A stretch of DNA of 64,000 nucleotides from Psychromonas sp. SP041 (GTDB lineage: Bacteria > Pseudomonadota > Gammaproteobacteria > Enterobacterales > Psychromonadaceae): positions 103,027 to 167,026 of the forward strand of contig NZ_CBRF02000005.1 of the NCBI RefSeq assembly GCF_000470315.2, read 5' to 3'. Positions 38,102 through 47,219 of this stretch are shown one piece after another. The translations under genes were made by a program, and so were the position numbers. Positions within the stretch are counted from its first letter, which is position 1; every line of letters begins with the position of its first letter. The notes under the pieces were generated by a model. The model worked only from the letters and a program-made list of their open reading frames with translations. It ran no database searches and was not told the origin of the DNA.

Positions 38102-40240
38102 CTACGTTTCATTCATTTTTTTATAATGGCTTGAAAAATCAATAAACTGTCCAGCAGGCATCGGTTTACTAAAGTAATAACCTTGCACATAATCACAATC
38201 TAATTCTTTCAAGATAGCCAGTTGCTCGGTGACTTCAACGCCTTCAGCCACCACGTCTAGACCTAAGCTATGTGCAATGGCAATACTTGCTTTAACCAAG
38301 TCGCGATCTTCTTTATTTTGAGTAATACCATTGATAAAGCTTCGATCAATTTTTAACACATCAAAGTCATATTGACGTAAATAACTAAGTGAAGAATAGC
38401 CTGTACCAAAGTCATCCATTGAAAGTTTAACACCCAACTTTTGCAATGCTTGTAACGCATCTGCAATATAAGATTGGCCAGTCATTAATACGCCTTCAGT
38501 AATTTCTAACTCTAAACTACCTGCTCCAATATTGGCGTCGTTCAATGAATCCCTAATAAAAGGGATCAAGTTTTTATCTCTAAATTGACGAGGTGATAAA
38601 TTAACCGCAATAGTATATTGCTCACCTTCAATTTGTTGCCATCGGCTTAAAAAGTTAAGCGCTTGTTTAACAACGTATTGTCCAATGACCACAATCAACC
38701 CAGTATGTTCTGCAATCGGGATAAATTCATCGGGTGTTATATTACCTAACGCTGCACTATGCCAACGTAGTAACGCTTCTGCGCCAATGGTTTTGTTATT
38801 TTTAACATCAAACTGAGGTTGGTAATAAACTTCAAATTCATTACGTTCGAGTGCGCCATGCATCTGCTCTTCAATTTCAAAGCGACGTATCATTGCAATA
38901 TTCATTTCTTTGGTAAAAAACGAATAAGCATTACGTCCTAATGACTTAGCTTGATACATCGCGGTATCGGCATTACGTAATAAATCCGATACCGTATGAC
39001 CGTTTTCAGGCGAGACAGCAATACCAATACTCAAAGTAAGAATGAGTTCTCTACCGTCAATTTGGAAAGGTTCTCTGAACACTTTTAATAAGTTTTCAGC
39101 TATTTCGAGTGGATCATTTTGCTTATCTAAACCTTTAGATAATACAATGAACTCATCACCACCTAATCGACCTATTGTATCTTCTTTACGCATTGTTCTG
39201 CTTAATCTAAGCGCAGATTCAATCAGTACTTTATCGCCTACTTCATGACCTAGTGAATCATTCACTTTTTTAAAGTCATCTAAATCAAGAAAAAATACCG
39301 CGATACGTTCATGACTTTTTTTAGAGTCTTCAAGCATTTTTGATAAACGGTCAAGTGCTAAAAAGCGATTTGGCAGTAGTGTTAACGCGTCATAATAAGC
39401 ATGTCTGCGTATCACTTCAGAAGATTTATATTGTTCGGTAATATCTCGAACAATTGTTAGTATTTGTTCATATTGTGGTAAATAGCTCATACGAGCTTCA
39501 AAGTAAGTCACACCATGCGGTAGTGTTAATTCATACTCAAAGGTTAATGCGCCTGTATGATGTCTTACTTTTTCAATATAACGACTAAATACTTTCGATA
39601 TATCTGTAGGTAATGTTTCGCTAATGGATTTGCCTACAAATTCTTCGGGGGTGACGAATAAGTTTTTATGGTTACTGGCATAGTAATCGATGATAGTGCC
39701 ATTTTTTTCCATCAAGAAAAATAAGTCTGGCGTGGCTTCAAAAATGGTTTCAAGCATGTGCTCTTTAAAGACAACTTGAGCTTGAGCATGTCGAATATCA
39801 GTTAGATTGATATCAATACAATACATCTGTCTTTTATTAAATTGATTGGTAAACATGACATGGCTTGAAAACACATTAACATCATTGCCATCTTTGTCGC
39901 ATAAAGTGATTTCTGAAGCAGGAATTTCTATATCTTTTTTTACCCAATCTCGATGTGCAGCAATAACAAATTCAGACATCGGCTCAGGAATAATCAGCTT
40001 TTCTATTTTTGCGCCTAAAGCATCTTCTTTGCTAAAGCCATAAAGCTTTTCGCTTCCTGTATTCCAATATATAACACGACGATCTTCATCGTAACCTTGA
40101 ACTGAAATAGCATCCACAGCATCAAACAACTGATGTAAAGTATCATTAGTTGTATTTTGGTTAGCAAATAGGTTACTGATTTCTATCGATCTCATATTGG
40201 AACTCATATTAGATTTAATAAAAGATGAGGTTATATACAT
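38102..40240 (-). CDS. PAS-PAS-GGDEF-EAL cyclic-di-GMP signalling protein
   Basis: The 712-residue protein has two PAS-type sensor domains (about 30-145 and 150-270), a GGDEF domain (about 280-440, GRLGGDEFIVLS intact) and an EAL domain (about 455-705, with GAEALLRW, DDFGTGYSSLSYLRQYDFDVLKID and EGVE). Both catalytic signatures look intact, so it may make and degrade c-di-GMP. Membrane helices are absent, so it is cytoplasmic. The start could be ATG at 40240 or a later one (40207); neither has a clear ribosome site. It stands alone with no obvious operon partner. Confidence 0.92.
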   Translation of the reverse strand: MYITSSFIKSNMSSNMRSIEISNLFANQNTTNDTLHQLFDAVDAISVQGYDEDRRVIYWNTGSEKLYGFSKEDALGAKIEKLIIPEPMSEFVIAAHRDWVKKDIEIPASEITLCDKDGNDVNVFSSHVMFTNQFNKRQMYCIDINLTDIRHAQAQVVFKEHMLETIFEATPDLFFLMEKNGTIIDYYASNHKNLFVTPEEFVGKSISETLPTDISKVFSRYIEKVRHHTGALTFEYELTLPHGVTYFEARMSYLPQYEQILTIVRDITEQYKSSEVIRRHAYYDALTLLPNRFLALDRLSKMLEDSKKSHERIAVFFLDLDDFKKVNDSLGHEVGDKVLIESALRLSRTMRKEDTIGRLGGDEFIVLSKGLDKQNDPLEIAENLLKVFREPFQIDGRELILTLSIGIAVSPENGHTVSDLLRNADTAMYQAKSLGRNAYSFFTKEMNIAMIRRFEIEEQMHGALERNEFEVYYQPQFDVKNNKTIGAEALLRWHSAALGNITPDEFIPIAEHTGLIVVIGQYVVKQALNFLSRWQQIEGEQYTIAVNLSPRQFRDKNLIPFIRDSLNDANIGAGSLELEITEGVLMTGQSYIADALQALQKLGVKLSMDDFGTGYSSLSYLRQYDFDVLKIDRSFINGITQNKEDRDLVKASIAIAHSLGLDVVAEGVEVTEQLAILKELDCDYVQGYYFSKPMPAGQFIDFSSHYKKMNET

Positions 40241-40545
40241 TCTATATCTTAATAGCTATTTTTTCATTAATAAATTATATTTCTATGATCATGAACAAGG
40301 CTATTTTAGATAGTTTGTGGTGAGTTAAATACCTAGCTAAATGGTTTTATGTGATGACGGCATGTAATGAAGATCTTAAACTTACTGATCGGAGCTTTTA
40401 GATGTTTTTTTTGGGGGGTAGTTTGCCTGTCCGCGTTGAGGCTTTGTTAAACATTGTTGTTCGGTATTTCGCTTTGTTGACGATTTTACTTTTTGAATTT
40501 TTTGAAACTTTACCCATAGCATGCAAAAACTGGTACCGCTCTATT

Positions 40546-40733
40546 TATGCATCACTTCATACGGCGCGTTCATGTGCCGAATGAAGTTACAGCAAACATC
40601 CTGTTTGCTGTTGCAGAAAGAGCTTCATCGCTTGGGAAAGCTCAACGGCGGGTAGTCGTAGCCACATTGAGTATCGAACTTTATTGTTAACTGTTTGAGT
40701 TTGTTAACAACCATTGGATGTCCCGTACTTTAC
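40546..40733. repeat. Hairpin-rich repeat, copy A (accessory island)
   Basis: This 188-bp block is a diverged copy of 43169-43357. It contains a hairpin ACTTCAT...ATGAAGT (40554-40587), CAGCAAACATCCTGTTTGCTG-type stem (40590-40610), CAACGGCGGGTAGTCGTAG, and CAACCATTGGATGTCCCG at its right end. A 60-codon frame starting at 40402 overlaps it and is not treated as a gene. The surrounding 620-bp gap (40241-40862) holds no other gene I can support. Confidence 0.8.
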
Positions 40734-40862
40734 TAGATCGCAAAACCATATTTAGATTCCTTAGTCACGTCTTGCCAGCAGGGAAGAAATACTGTTAAAA
40801 ATATGACACGCTATTTTCTAACATTTATCGAAAATAAAAGCATGCGGTTAGAGCAAAATAAC

Positions 40863-41201
40863 TTAACTATCATTAAAATACAAAATACAACCAGAGATGA
40901 AAAACATTGAAACGGTAAGTACAAGTAACAATGCTAAATACCAATCAAGCTTTCTGGTATGTTTAAGGATTGCTTTATTATCAACCATTATACTTGAATA
41001 ACCTTTTCCGATTAGAATTGCCATCGCATAGACAATTGCTCTGCCCCCAATTCCTTTATCCCAGTCAGGTATAGCAGTGCCTTCTTTAACCATTTTCTTT
41101 TCAATATAAGGTAAAGAAATACGTCCAAATGCAAAACTTGCAATAGCTAATAATAAAAAGTTTATAAATGCAATCCAAAATACCCAATCTTCAAAAGACA
41201 A
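40863..41201 (-). CDS. Hypothetical membrane protein
   Basis: The 112-residue product, using a TTG start with GGGGAG six bases upstream, has an N-terminal helix (about 8-27), a polar middle (YIEKKMVKEGTAIPDWDKGIGGRAIVYAMAILIGKGY) and a C-terminal helix (about 86-107). I do not recognise the family. Upstream on the same strand, traces of a small frame ending in AGAVLAAGFGGSMLSDF overlap its start and may be the degraded end of a neighbouring small gene. The right-end motif of repeat A lies about 130 bp beyond its 3' end. Confidence 0.6.
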   Translation of the reverse strand: MSFEDWVFWIAFINFLLLAIASFAFGRISLPYIEKKMVKEGTAIPDWDKGIGGRAIVYAMAILIGKGYSSIMVDNKAILKHTRKLDWYLALLLVLTVSMFFISGCILYFNDS

Positions 41202-41339
41202 ACTTTACTCCCCATAAAATCACTAAGCATTGATCCACCAAAACCAGCTGCCAATACAGCACCAGCTTAGAGGCGTAGTTGTTAAAGTAGCGCCTATAGC
41301 GGTTGTAAAAAGATGTTTTAACATTAAAAAATGCATAAT

Positions 41340-41513
41340 AAAATGACCCAATGGCAGTCTTTTTGGTTATTGATAAATATAGACTTCTCTACTGGCTGAG
41401 AGAAAGCAAAGCCGCCACAGGGGTGAAACACCAAGTTACAATGATTAAGAAAGCTTCAATAAGCGCAAACGAAAAAGATTATTAAGATCAACCATTGGAT
41501 GTCCCGTACTTTA
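41340..41513. repeat. Diverged island repeat with the GGATGTCCCGTACTTT motif
   Basis: The + strand here matches, with many changes, the block at 46140-46300 (CAGTCT...TTGGTT...CTCT.CTGGC.GAGAGAAAG.AAAG.CGCC), and ends in CAACCATTGGATGTCCCG at 41489, the same terminal motif as copies A and B. It separates the 40863 and 41531 genes. Confidence 0.6.
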
Positions 41514-41530
41514 TCTACCGTACTTTATCT

Positions 41531-41926
41531 TTATTTATTTAACATTCCTTTCAACTCGGAGAATTGACCTGCCAGTAATTGATCTTTACTCATAAGGTTT
41601 TTGCCATCAATAAGTTTTACGAGTCTGCCACCTGCGCCTAATCCTGCTTCAGTAAAAGCTTTGCATTCAACATTGGTATAGCCTCCCTCATTTATATCCA
41701 ATAAATGGATATATAAAATAGGTGGAGTACTAAGGCGTTTTTTAGGGCATAACTCAGTCACAATCTTTTTAAAGCATTGTTCTACGATAAAAAAGTCACC
41801 CATTAATGTTCGTGGATGAGTTAAACCTGAACAAGTAGATTCTGTAGAGCGCTCCGAATGTAATTCCGTTGCTTTTACTTTACCGTCGTAAACTTCAAGA
41901 TATAAAGCGTATTTAATAAAAAACAT
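41531..41926 (-). CDS. YjaA-like small protein
   Basis: The 131-residue product aligns by eye with E. coli YjaA: LTHPRTLMGDFFIVEQCFKKIVTELCPK against its FSNQRLLIANFFVAEKVLQ segment, and LLDINEGGYTNVECKAFTEAGLGAG against ALEMNEGGLSQVEE. YjaA is a stress-associated protein of unclear function. AAGGTC precedes the ATG at 41926. It lies in an island of small unrelated genes, all on the minus strand. The family assignment rests on these two blocks. Confidence 0.6.
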   Translation of the reverse strand: MFFIKYALYLEVYDGKVKATELHSERSTESTCSGLTHPRTLMGDFFIVEQCFKKIVTELCPKKRLSTPPILYIHLLDINEGGYTNVECKAFTEAGLGAGGRLVKLIDGKNLMSKDQLLAGQFSELKGMLNK

Positions 41927-42025
41927 GTCAAGACCTTAGGTGTATGAGGTTGCATAAAAGGTGAAAAATGATTGGTTAACATGTAAGAAAAAGTAAAGTA
42001 ACGTCTTTGCGTTTTTGAATACTTG

Positions 42026-42394
42026 CTATGACTTAGAAGCATGCTCAACGGCTAAATCTATTTTTTGCTTTTCTTTAATATCAGACCACTTGTTACCCGT
42101 TTCAATGCCTGAGACTCTTTCTTCATATTTACGACAGGCTCTTGCTAAAACGGCTTTGGTATCAATACCTATTTCTTTTTCTAAGGCAGTTAGAATATTG
42201 AGGTAGTCCCAAAGAATATCCCCTAGCTCATCTTCTAAATAACACTTTCTGGATTTAGGGAGCTCTTCTATAACTTCATCTACTTCATTTTTAATTTCAG
42301 AAAGATAAGTCTCAGCACCATTTGACCATGTGCTGGTTTCATCAAAAACAGTTTTACGCTTCGCAATACCAAGTAATTTATCGAACTCTTTCAT
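42026..42394 (-). CDS. MazG-like nucleotide pyrophosphohydrolase
   Basis: The 122-residue product from the ATG at 42394 (GAGG upstream) carries the MazG-type metal site: EIKNEVDEVIEELPKSRKCYLEDELGDILWDYLNIL, i.e. an EVDEVIEE helix followed by ELGD. MazG-fold enzymes hydrolyse nucleoside triphosphates such as dUTP, dCTP or aberrant dNTPs. It is a single-domain form, not the long MazG of ppGpp regulation. A longer frame to 42433 lacks a better ribosome site. Being in a repeat-bounded island it could have a house-cleaning or phage-defence role; that is inference. Confidence 0.85.
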   Translation of the reverse strand: MKEFDKLLGIAKRKTVFDETSTWSNGAETYLSEIKNEVDEVIEELPKSRKCYLEDELGDILWDYLNILTALEKEIGIDTKAVLARACRKYEERVSGIETGNKWSDIKEKQKIDLAVEHASKS

Positions 42395-42513
42395 GAAACC
42401 TCTTTGGCAAATAATATATATTAAATGGAACACTTATCGTCTCAAGTTATTCTCTAAAGTTATCATATAAAACTATCGTCAGTAATGTGATGTAGTGGGG
42501 CAATGATATCGAC

Positions 42514-42840
42514 TTACCAATAGTACATTTTAAAATAAGATAACAATAAGAATATAGCTAACCAAAATATACCAGCCAACCACATAATTATCTTTTTCTC
42601 TTGGGTTGGGTACTCGTCTGTATACAGCACAACGGCATAACAACACACAGGAAAGAGCTCAAAAAGCTGCCCTGCATATCGGTTATTCATGCCCATAAAA
42701 GGGGGAACATAAAAATAGATGACACCATAAATAGCAATCAAAATAGTGGTTAATATTCGTCTAAAATTGAATGGCTCACAACCTTCCGTCACATAAGAAA
42801 AAAACGCTAATGCACAGAGAACTAATACTAGAAATATCAA
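42514..42840 (-). CDS. Hypothetical small membrane protein
   Basis: The 108-residue product has about four hydrophobic segments: a signal-like first helix (MIFLVLVLCALAFFSYV), RRILTTILIAIYGVIYFYVPP, LFELFPVCCYAVVLYT and a last WLAGIFWLAIFLLLSYF. It starts with TTG at 42840 after AAGGT. No family is recognised. It is in the accessory island upstream of the MazG-like gene, 120 bp away. Confidence 0.6.
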   Translation of the reverse strand: MIFLVLVLCALAFFSYVTEGCEPFNFRRILTTILIAIYGVIYFYVPPFMGMNNRYAGQLFELFPVCCYAVVLYTDEYPTQEKKIIMWLAGIFWLAIFLLLSYFKMYYW

Positions 42841-43168
42841 TGTAATACCTTAATGTGAACATTTTGAGTGAAGCTGTATTTATAGGTCATTATGCACCAA
42901 CGTAAGGGGACAATTAATTAATTGTTCGGGAAAACTCAACGGTGGGGGAGATGTAGCCACATTTGCTAATGTCTTAAGCTTAGGTGTTGTTGGTTTGTCT
43001 ATGCTCATCGAGGCTTTATTAATAATTGTTGCTGGGTGTTTCGCCTTGTCGGCGACTTTACTTTTTTGAACAGCAAAGAAAACCATTTTTATAAAAAACA
43101 ATGTTTATAAAAAGCCAAAGAAAGCTGTCACCGATCGCTTTCTTATCCAATCAATGAAGCTCTTTCTT

Positions 43169-43357
43169 TATGCACCACTTCATACGGTGCGTCCATGCGC
43201 CGAATGAAGTTATAGCAAACGTCCTGTTTGCCGTTGCAGAAATAGCGTCATCGCTTGGAAAAGCTCAACGGCGGGTAGTCGTAACCACATTGAGTATCGA
43301 TATTTATTGTTAACTATTTAATATTATTAAGAGCAACCATTGGATGTCCCGTACTTT
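43169..43357. repeat. Hairpin-rich repeat, copy B (accessory island)
   Basis: This block is collinear with copy A at 40546 and shares the ACTTCAT...ATGAAGT hairpin, the GCAAAC...GTTTGC stem, the CAACGGCGGGTAGTCGTA block and CAACCATTGGATGTCCCG. The flanking block 42930-43130 resembles, in reverse orientation, 46140-46300 (GCTTTATTAATAATTGT, CTTTCGGCGACTTTACTTT type). Together they fill the 42841-43547 gap, in which I find no gene. Confidence 0.8.
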
Positions 43358-43362
43358 CCTTC

Positions 43363-43547
43363 GAGAAAAAAAAGTATTTTTGAAATTGAATAATCAAATA
43401 AAACAATAATTTAAAAATTGTAATTTATCATAACTTTACAAAAACGAGTTATTCTACAACCTCAACTTAAGCGGACTAATATGGTAGATTATAATGTGTA
43501 GCGAAGCAGATCCCAACCCACTGTTTTAGTTGCGTTTAAAACTCTTA
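43363..43547. repeat. Direct repeat downstream of the 43548 gene (unit 1 of 2)
   Basis: About 185 bp, ending at AAAACTCTTA beside the stop codon, reappears at 44070-44233 next to the stop of the following gene. Shared blocks are ACAAAAACGAGTTATTCTA, AACCTCAA, AATGTGTAGC, CCAACCCACTGTTTTA and GTTTAAA.CTCTT. Confidence 0.75.
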
Positions 43548-43925
43548 TTATGTGTTTGTAATACATCTGTTTGCATCATCAATCGTTTGTTTAACTATGC
43601 TATAGCTAACATTACATTCTTTTTTAGACACTCTCAAATTCAGAACCTTGCCTTTAGTTAATGACTTTCTAAAATGTCTAACTAGTTTACAGCGAAGTTC
43701 TTCCGCCTCGTCTGCATTTAGATTTGAGGCAATAACAGTATTCTTTGAAGCGCCCTTAAACTCGTATGTAGTAGATACCAATGGACGATTCCCATGTCCA
43801 GATTGAATTTCACCTTTAGCCCATTCATACGACAAGACTGCGTCTTCCGGTGGATTACCAATTTCACGAGCAGTGAAAAATACTGATGAATCAGGAAAAA
43901 CTGCTACGTAAACACAATGCGACAT
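43548..43925 (-). CDS. Hypothetical protein in accessory island
   Basis: The 125-residue product begins MSHCVYVAVFPDSSVFFTAREIG and ends DDANRCITNT. TTGGAG precedes the ATG at 43925. It looks like a soluble alpha/beta protein with charged helices (ADEAEELRCKLVRHFRKSLTKGK), with no membrane helix. I recognise no family. The stop lies inside the repeat pair described at 43363 and 44070, so it may be a mobile cassette. Confidence 0.55.
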   Translation of the reverse strand: MSHCVYVAVFPDSSVFFTAREIGNPPEDAVLSYEWAKGEIQSGHGNRPLVSTTYEFKGASKNTVIASNLNADEAEELRCKLVRHFRKSLTKGKVLNLRVSKKECNVSYSIVKQTIDDANRCITNT

Positions 43926-44069
43926 AAAAACTCCAAATATATTTATTAATGACAGATAAAAAAACTGTCAAAATTTGTTCTATTGACTCTATAACATAAC
44001 GTTTGAGTAACAAATTATACTCGAAGATACATAACGAGGCTGTAGAATTTCTTTCTTTTAAAGAAAAAC

Positions 44070-44233
44070 AGCTATTTTTAAAACTTAATAATCAAATGAA
44101 ATAACAAGTTAAAAATTTATGTTTTTATGAATTTACAAAAAAACGAGTTATTCTATAACCTCAATGCCTGCTTAAACGGATTGAAATGTGTAGCAAAACG
44201 AATCCTAACCCACTGTTTTATTTGTGTTTAAAG
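44070..44233. repeat. Direct repeat at the 3' end of the HEPN-motif gene (unit 2 of 2)
   Basis: This block is the counterpart of 43363-43547. It runs up to and into the stop region of the 44205-45377 gene. The two unrelated neighbouring genes therefore share the same 3' flank, as in cassette arrays or after duplication. Confidence 0.75.
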
Positions 44234-45377
44234 CTCTTGTTAGCTTTTCATCATCAATTAACCAATTATCAATTATATTAATAAAATCATTCAGTTTTTG
44301 GTTCTGAGTATGGCAACTTTTTAACGTAGAATCCCAATATTCGATATCAGATTGGTCATGAAATTGTGGATGAATGTCATCATTTTCGAAAACCATAAAG
44401 TTTAATTGATTGTTAAAATATACATCTTGAAATATTACAATTTCCACAATGTGTTTGTAGTAACTTTTAAGGTCAAAAAAGTCATTATAAATAAAGCCAA
44501 ATATATTTGGGACAATTTGCCTCTCCACTTCAACAGTCTTAATTCCTAATGTATTTCCAAGTGCTCTTATGTGGTGATGTTCTCCCGCTTGAGTACTTTT
44601 GTATAGAACATCATAATATTTAGAGCCTATTAATAAAGGTTTTGTTATATCTTTAAACCATTCGACTATGTCAGCTCTTTTATCCGTTTCTACAGGCAAA
44701 CATTTATATGAGTGCACCTCTTCACCAATTAATGTGAAATTCTCTTGACTGAAAGCCTTCTCGCTTAAAGCAGAAAACTTACGTTTATATGATGGTAATA
44801 ATAATGCAGGAGAGATCGCTTCAATAACTAGTTCACTTAACAACTCTAATTTATTTTTTAAAGATCGAGATTTTTCAAGTGATTCTGACACTTCTTTTTT
44901 TATTTTAGCTATATAGACGACTTGATCTTTACTCAGTCGAGAACTAGAAATAAAATCATCTAATTCAACTTTTAATAGCTGTTTGAACAAAATTTTCAGA
45001 ACATCAATATACTCGAGCAAATGCGAACTATGAACAGCTAACCCGTTCCCTTGGTGATAGAGTTTATTTCGTATTCCATGAAAAAATTCTACTCTAGCTA
45101 AATCCTTAACACTAATACCTTGCCTACTATTTTTTACACCCTCGACCACATCATGAAATCCCTTACGAGTGATATTATATCGTTCATCTTCAGATGTAAT
45201 AGCTCCTGTTATTTTTTTAGGCAAACCGAGATATGTTTTAAAAAGCATTTCAGCCCCTACATCCAACAACAAAAATGCGATTAAATTATCCTCTTCATTT
45301 TTATTCTTAGAATGCTTTATAGCTTCTAAGACTATTTTTACTGGTGCTTTTTGCCATGCTTCTAGATTAATATTCAT
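44205..45377 (-). CDS. Large hypothetical protein with HEPN-type RNxxxH motif
   Basis: The 390-residue product has an N-terminal helical region (residues 1-140) containing FHGIRNKLYHQGNG, i.e. Arg103-Asn104...His108. This is the R-N-x3-H arrangement of HEPN ribonuclease domains. A coiled-coil-like helix follows (150-190, VSESLEKSRSLKNKLELLSEL), then a mixed region without a recognised fold. HEPN domains often serve as RNA-cutting toxins or immune effectors. The identity of the C-terminal part is unknown. It is the largest gene in the island and has a lower GC than its neighbours. Function as defence or toxin is inference. Confidence 0.65.
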   Translation of the reverse strand: MNINLEAWQKAPVKIVLEAIKHSKNKNEEDNLIAFLLLDVGAEMLFKTYLGLPKKITGAITSEDERYNITRKGFHDVVEGVKNSRQGISVKDLARVEFFHGIRNKLYHQGNGLAVHSSHLLEYIDVLKILFKQLLKVELDDFISSSRLSKDQVVYIAKIKKEVSESLEKSRSLKNKLELLSELVIEAISPALLLPSYKRKFSALSEKAFSQENFTLIGEEVHSYKCLPVETDKRADIVEWFKDITKPLLIGSKYYDVLYKSTQAGEHHHIRALGNTLGIKTVEVERQIVPNIFGFIYNDFFDLKSYYKHIVEIVIFQDVYFNNQLNFMVFENDDIHPQFHDQSDIEYWDSTLKSCHTQNQKLNDFINIIDNWLIDDEKLTRALNTNKTVG

Positions 45378-45987
45378 TCTGCGTACCCAAAATCCTTAGA
45401 TAAGAAAGCTGACAGTTCATTAAACCGAAAAATTCCATATTTCAGGTGGAAATATGGAATACATTAATTTGGTAAATTTTTTCAACAGTACGCTACTGTA
45501 ACGGTAAATCAAACGTTTAAAGTTATCTTTAACCTTAAATCAAATATTAATCATGTAGATAGGTGGAATTATTCCGCATTAACCACGGAAAGACTGAATG
45601 AGGTTTATTGTTTATATTTAACAGGGGGTTTATTTTATTACTGGAGTAATAAGAAACTCTATATGGCTGCATCAATTTCCCATTTTCGTTTTTCTGAATC
45701 AATTACTACCTTTAGCAAGCTAAGGCATGGAGTGATTTATGCGATAGCATAGTTTATGAGCGGGCTAAGCTCTGCGTGCCCTTTGCCGTTGCTAGCTCAG
45801 TTCGCCACACGGACGTGGCGTATGAGCGGTGCGTTAAGAAGGCTGTTATTATTATATTTTCAAAAGAGTAGATTCAAAAACGATATGGGCGAGTTTTTTT
45901 TGGTTCTGTTTTCTTTGTTCGTATAAAGAATTTTGCTTATTTAGAGTGTTAATAAAAATCAAACAGCCTCAACGAGCGCAGCGAAAC

Positions 45988-46330
45988 ATTACCCAATGTG
46001 GCTACAATTCCCCGCCGTTAAGCTTTCCCAAGTAATCCATTCATTTTTAGTAAAGCCAAACAGGATGTTTGGATTAGTTGAGGCTAGTGCATGGATGCAC
46101 GTTCGAAACGGTACGATAAAAATGAGTGGATTACTTGGATCAGAAAGCGATCCGGTGCCAGTCTCTTTGGTTCTTTGTAAACATAGGTTTCTCTGCTGGC
46201 AGAGAGAAAGTAAAGTCGCCGAAAGGGCGAAATACCAAGTTACAATTATTAATAAAGCCACAACGAGCGGAGACGAACCTAAAGCACAAGAAAAAGGATC
46301 ACCCAGCAATCCCTTGCTGCTAAATAAACG
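45988..46330. repeat. Inverted-orientation copy of the island repeat, next to the response-regulator gene
   Basis: The + strand contains ACCCAATGTGGCTAC and CCCCGCCGTTAAGC (complement of the GTAGCCAC...CAACGGCGGG block of copies A and B), AAACAGGATGTTTGG and a distal part like that of 41340-41513. It therefore closes the island with an opposite-facing copy. Between 45378 and 45987 the DNA also holds GC-richer inverted sequence near 45745-45850 (GCCACACGGACGTGGC) but no gene I can support. Confidence 0.7.
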
Positions 46331-46331
46331 A

Positions 46332-47219
46332 CTACCCCTCTAGGATCCTAATCGAAATCGCCGCCGCCGACGTCCTATTATCCACCCCTAACTTCTTATA
46401 AATTTGCTCTAAATGTTTATTCACCGTACGTGGGCTCATCTCTAAAATCTGTGAAATTTCCCAACTGGTTTTACCGTAAGACACCCAATACAAAACCTCT
46501 GATTCACGTTTGGTGATCGGGAGATTATCTTTCAAATCCTGTGGTGATTTTTGTGTTTTAGTTTGTACGATGCGTAACAAATGCATTTGCTGCTGTTGAC
46601 GCTCGTAAGCAATGCTCATTTTCTCTGAAAAACAGTCCACTTTCAGCTCTTTGCTGGTATCACCCAATAGCCAACTTTCAATTAAAGTCGCTAAGGTAGC
46701 CCACGGGCTAGCGTCGCCTTTCGAAATATCATCGACTAACTCATGTACGTGTGGTGTTGCCCAAGATAATCGACCTAATTGGCTGACACAAAATACGGTT
46801 TTACCTGCGTGGTCTAAGGCATCCTGCGCACTTAATGCGAGTTTGGCGGTTTCAACGTGGCGTTTGATCCGCACAATCACTTCGTCGGGTGAAATGGGTT
46901 TAGTGACATAGTCCACGCCACCTGCTTCAATACCTTTCACAATGTCTTCGACGTCAGTTAATCCGGTCATGAAAATAATCGGGGTGTTAGGTAAGAGTTC
47001 TTTTAAACGTCGACAAGTTTCAAAGCCATCCATCTCTGGCATCATCGCGTCTAATAACACCACATCTGGTGGTACTTTCTCTGCGATGGCGAGTGCTTGT
47101 TGTCCGCTTAAGGCCACTAATGCGGTATAACCTTGACTGTTCAGTGCCACATTGAGCATGCCTAATGATTCTGGTGAATCATCGACAACCAATACAACAT
47201 CACTGCTTTTATGATCCAT
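46332..47219 (-). CDS. Response regulator with LuxR-type DNA-binding domain
   Basis: The 295-residue product has an N-terminal receiver (about 8-120) with the acidic pair in VVDDSPES, phosphoacceptor Asp57 in VVLLDAMMPEMDG and Lys in YVTKPISPDE, a middle linker, and a C-terminal LuxR/GerE HTH (about 228-290, TKRESEVLYWVSYGKTSWEISQILEMSPRTVNKHLEQIYKKLG). It overlaps the histidine kinase gene by 11 bp, so the two are translationally coupled. It is probably the output partner of that kinase and may control the divergent urt-ure genes. Confidence 0.93.
   Translation of the reverse strand: MDHKSSDVVLVVDDSPESLGMLNVALNSQGYTALVALSGQQALAIAEKVPPDVVLLDAMMPEMDGFETCRRLKELLPNTPIIFMTGLTDVEDIVKGIEAGGVDYVTKPISPDEVIVRIKRHVETAKLALSAQDALDHAGKTVFCVSQLGRLSWATPHVHELVDDISKGDASPWATLATLIESWLLGDTSKELKVDCFSEKMSIAYERQQQQMHLLRIVQTKTQKSPQDLKDNLPITKRESEVLYWVSYGKTSWEISQILEMSPRTVNKHLEQIYKKLGVDNRTSAAAISIRILEG

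Noticed and set aside
40402..40584. 60-codon plus-strand frame
   Set aside because: It overlaps the structured repeat, runs against all neighbouring genes and is low-complexity hydrophobic sequence.
40546..43357. Integron attC sites
   Set aside because: Repeats are cassette-like in position, but I could not place the paired RYYYAAC/GTTRRRY core sites and no integrase is in the window.
46126..46343. Short plus-strand frames near 46.1-46.3 kb
   Set aside because: They lie in an inverted copy of the island repeat and are not conserved as frames between repeat copies.
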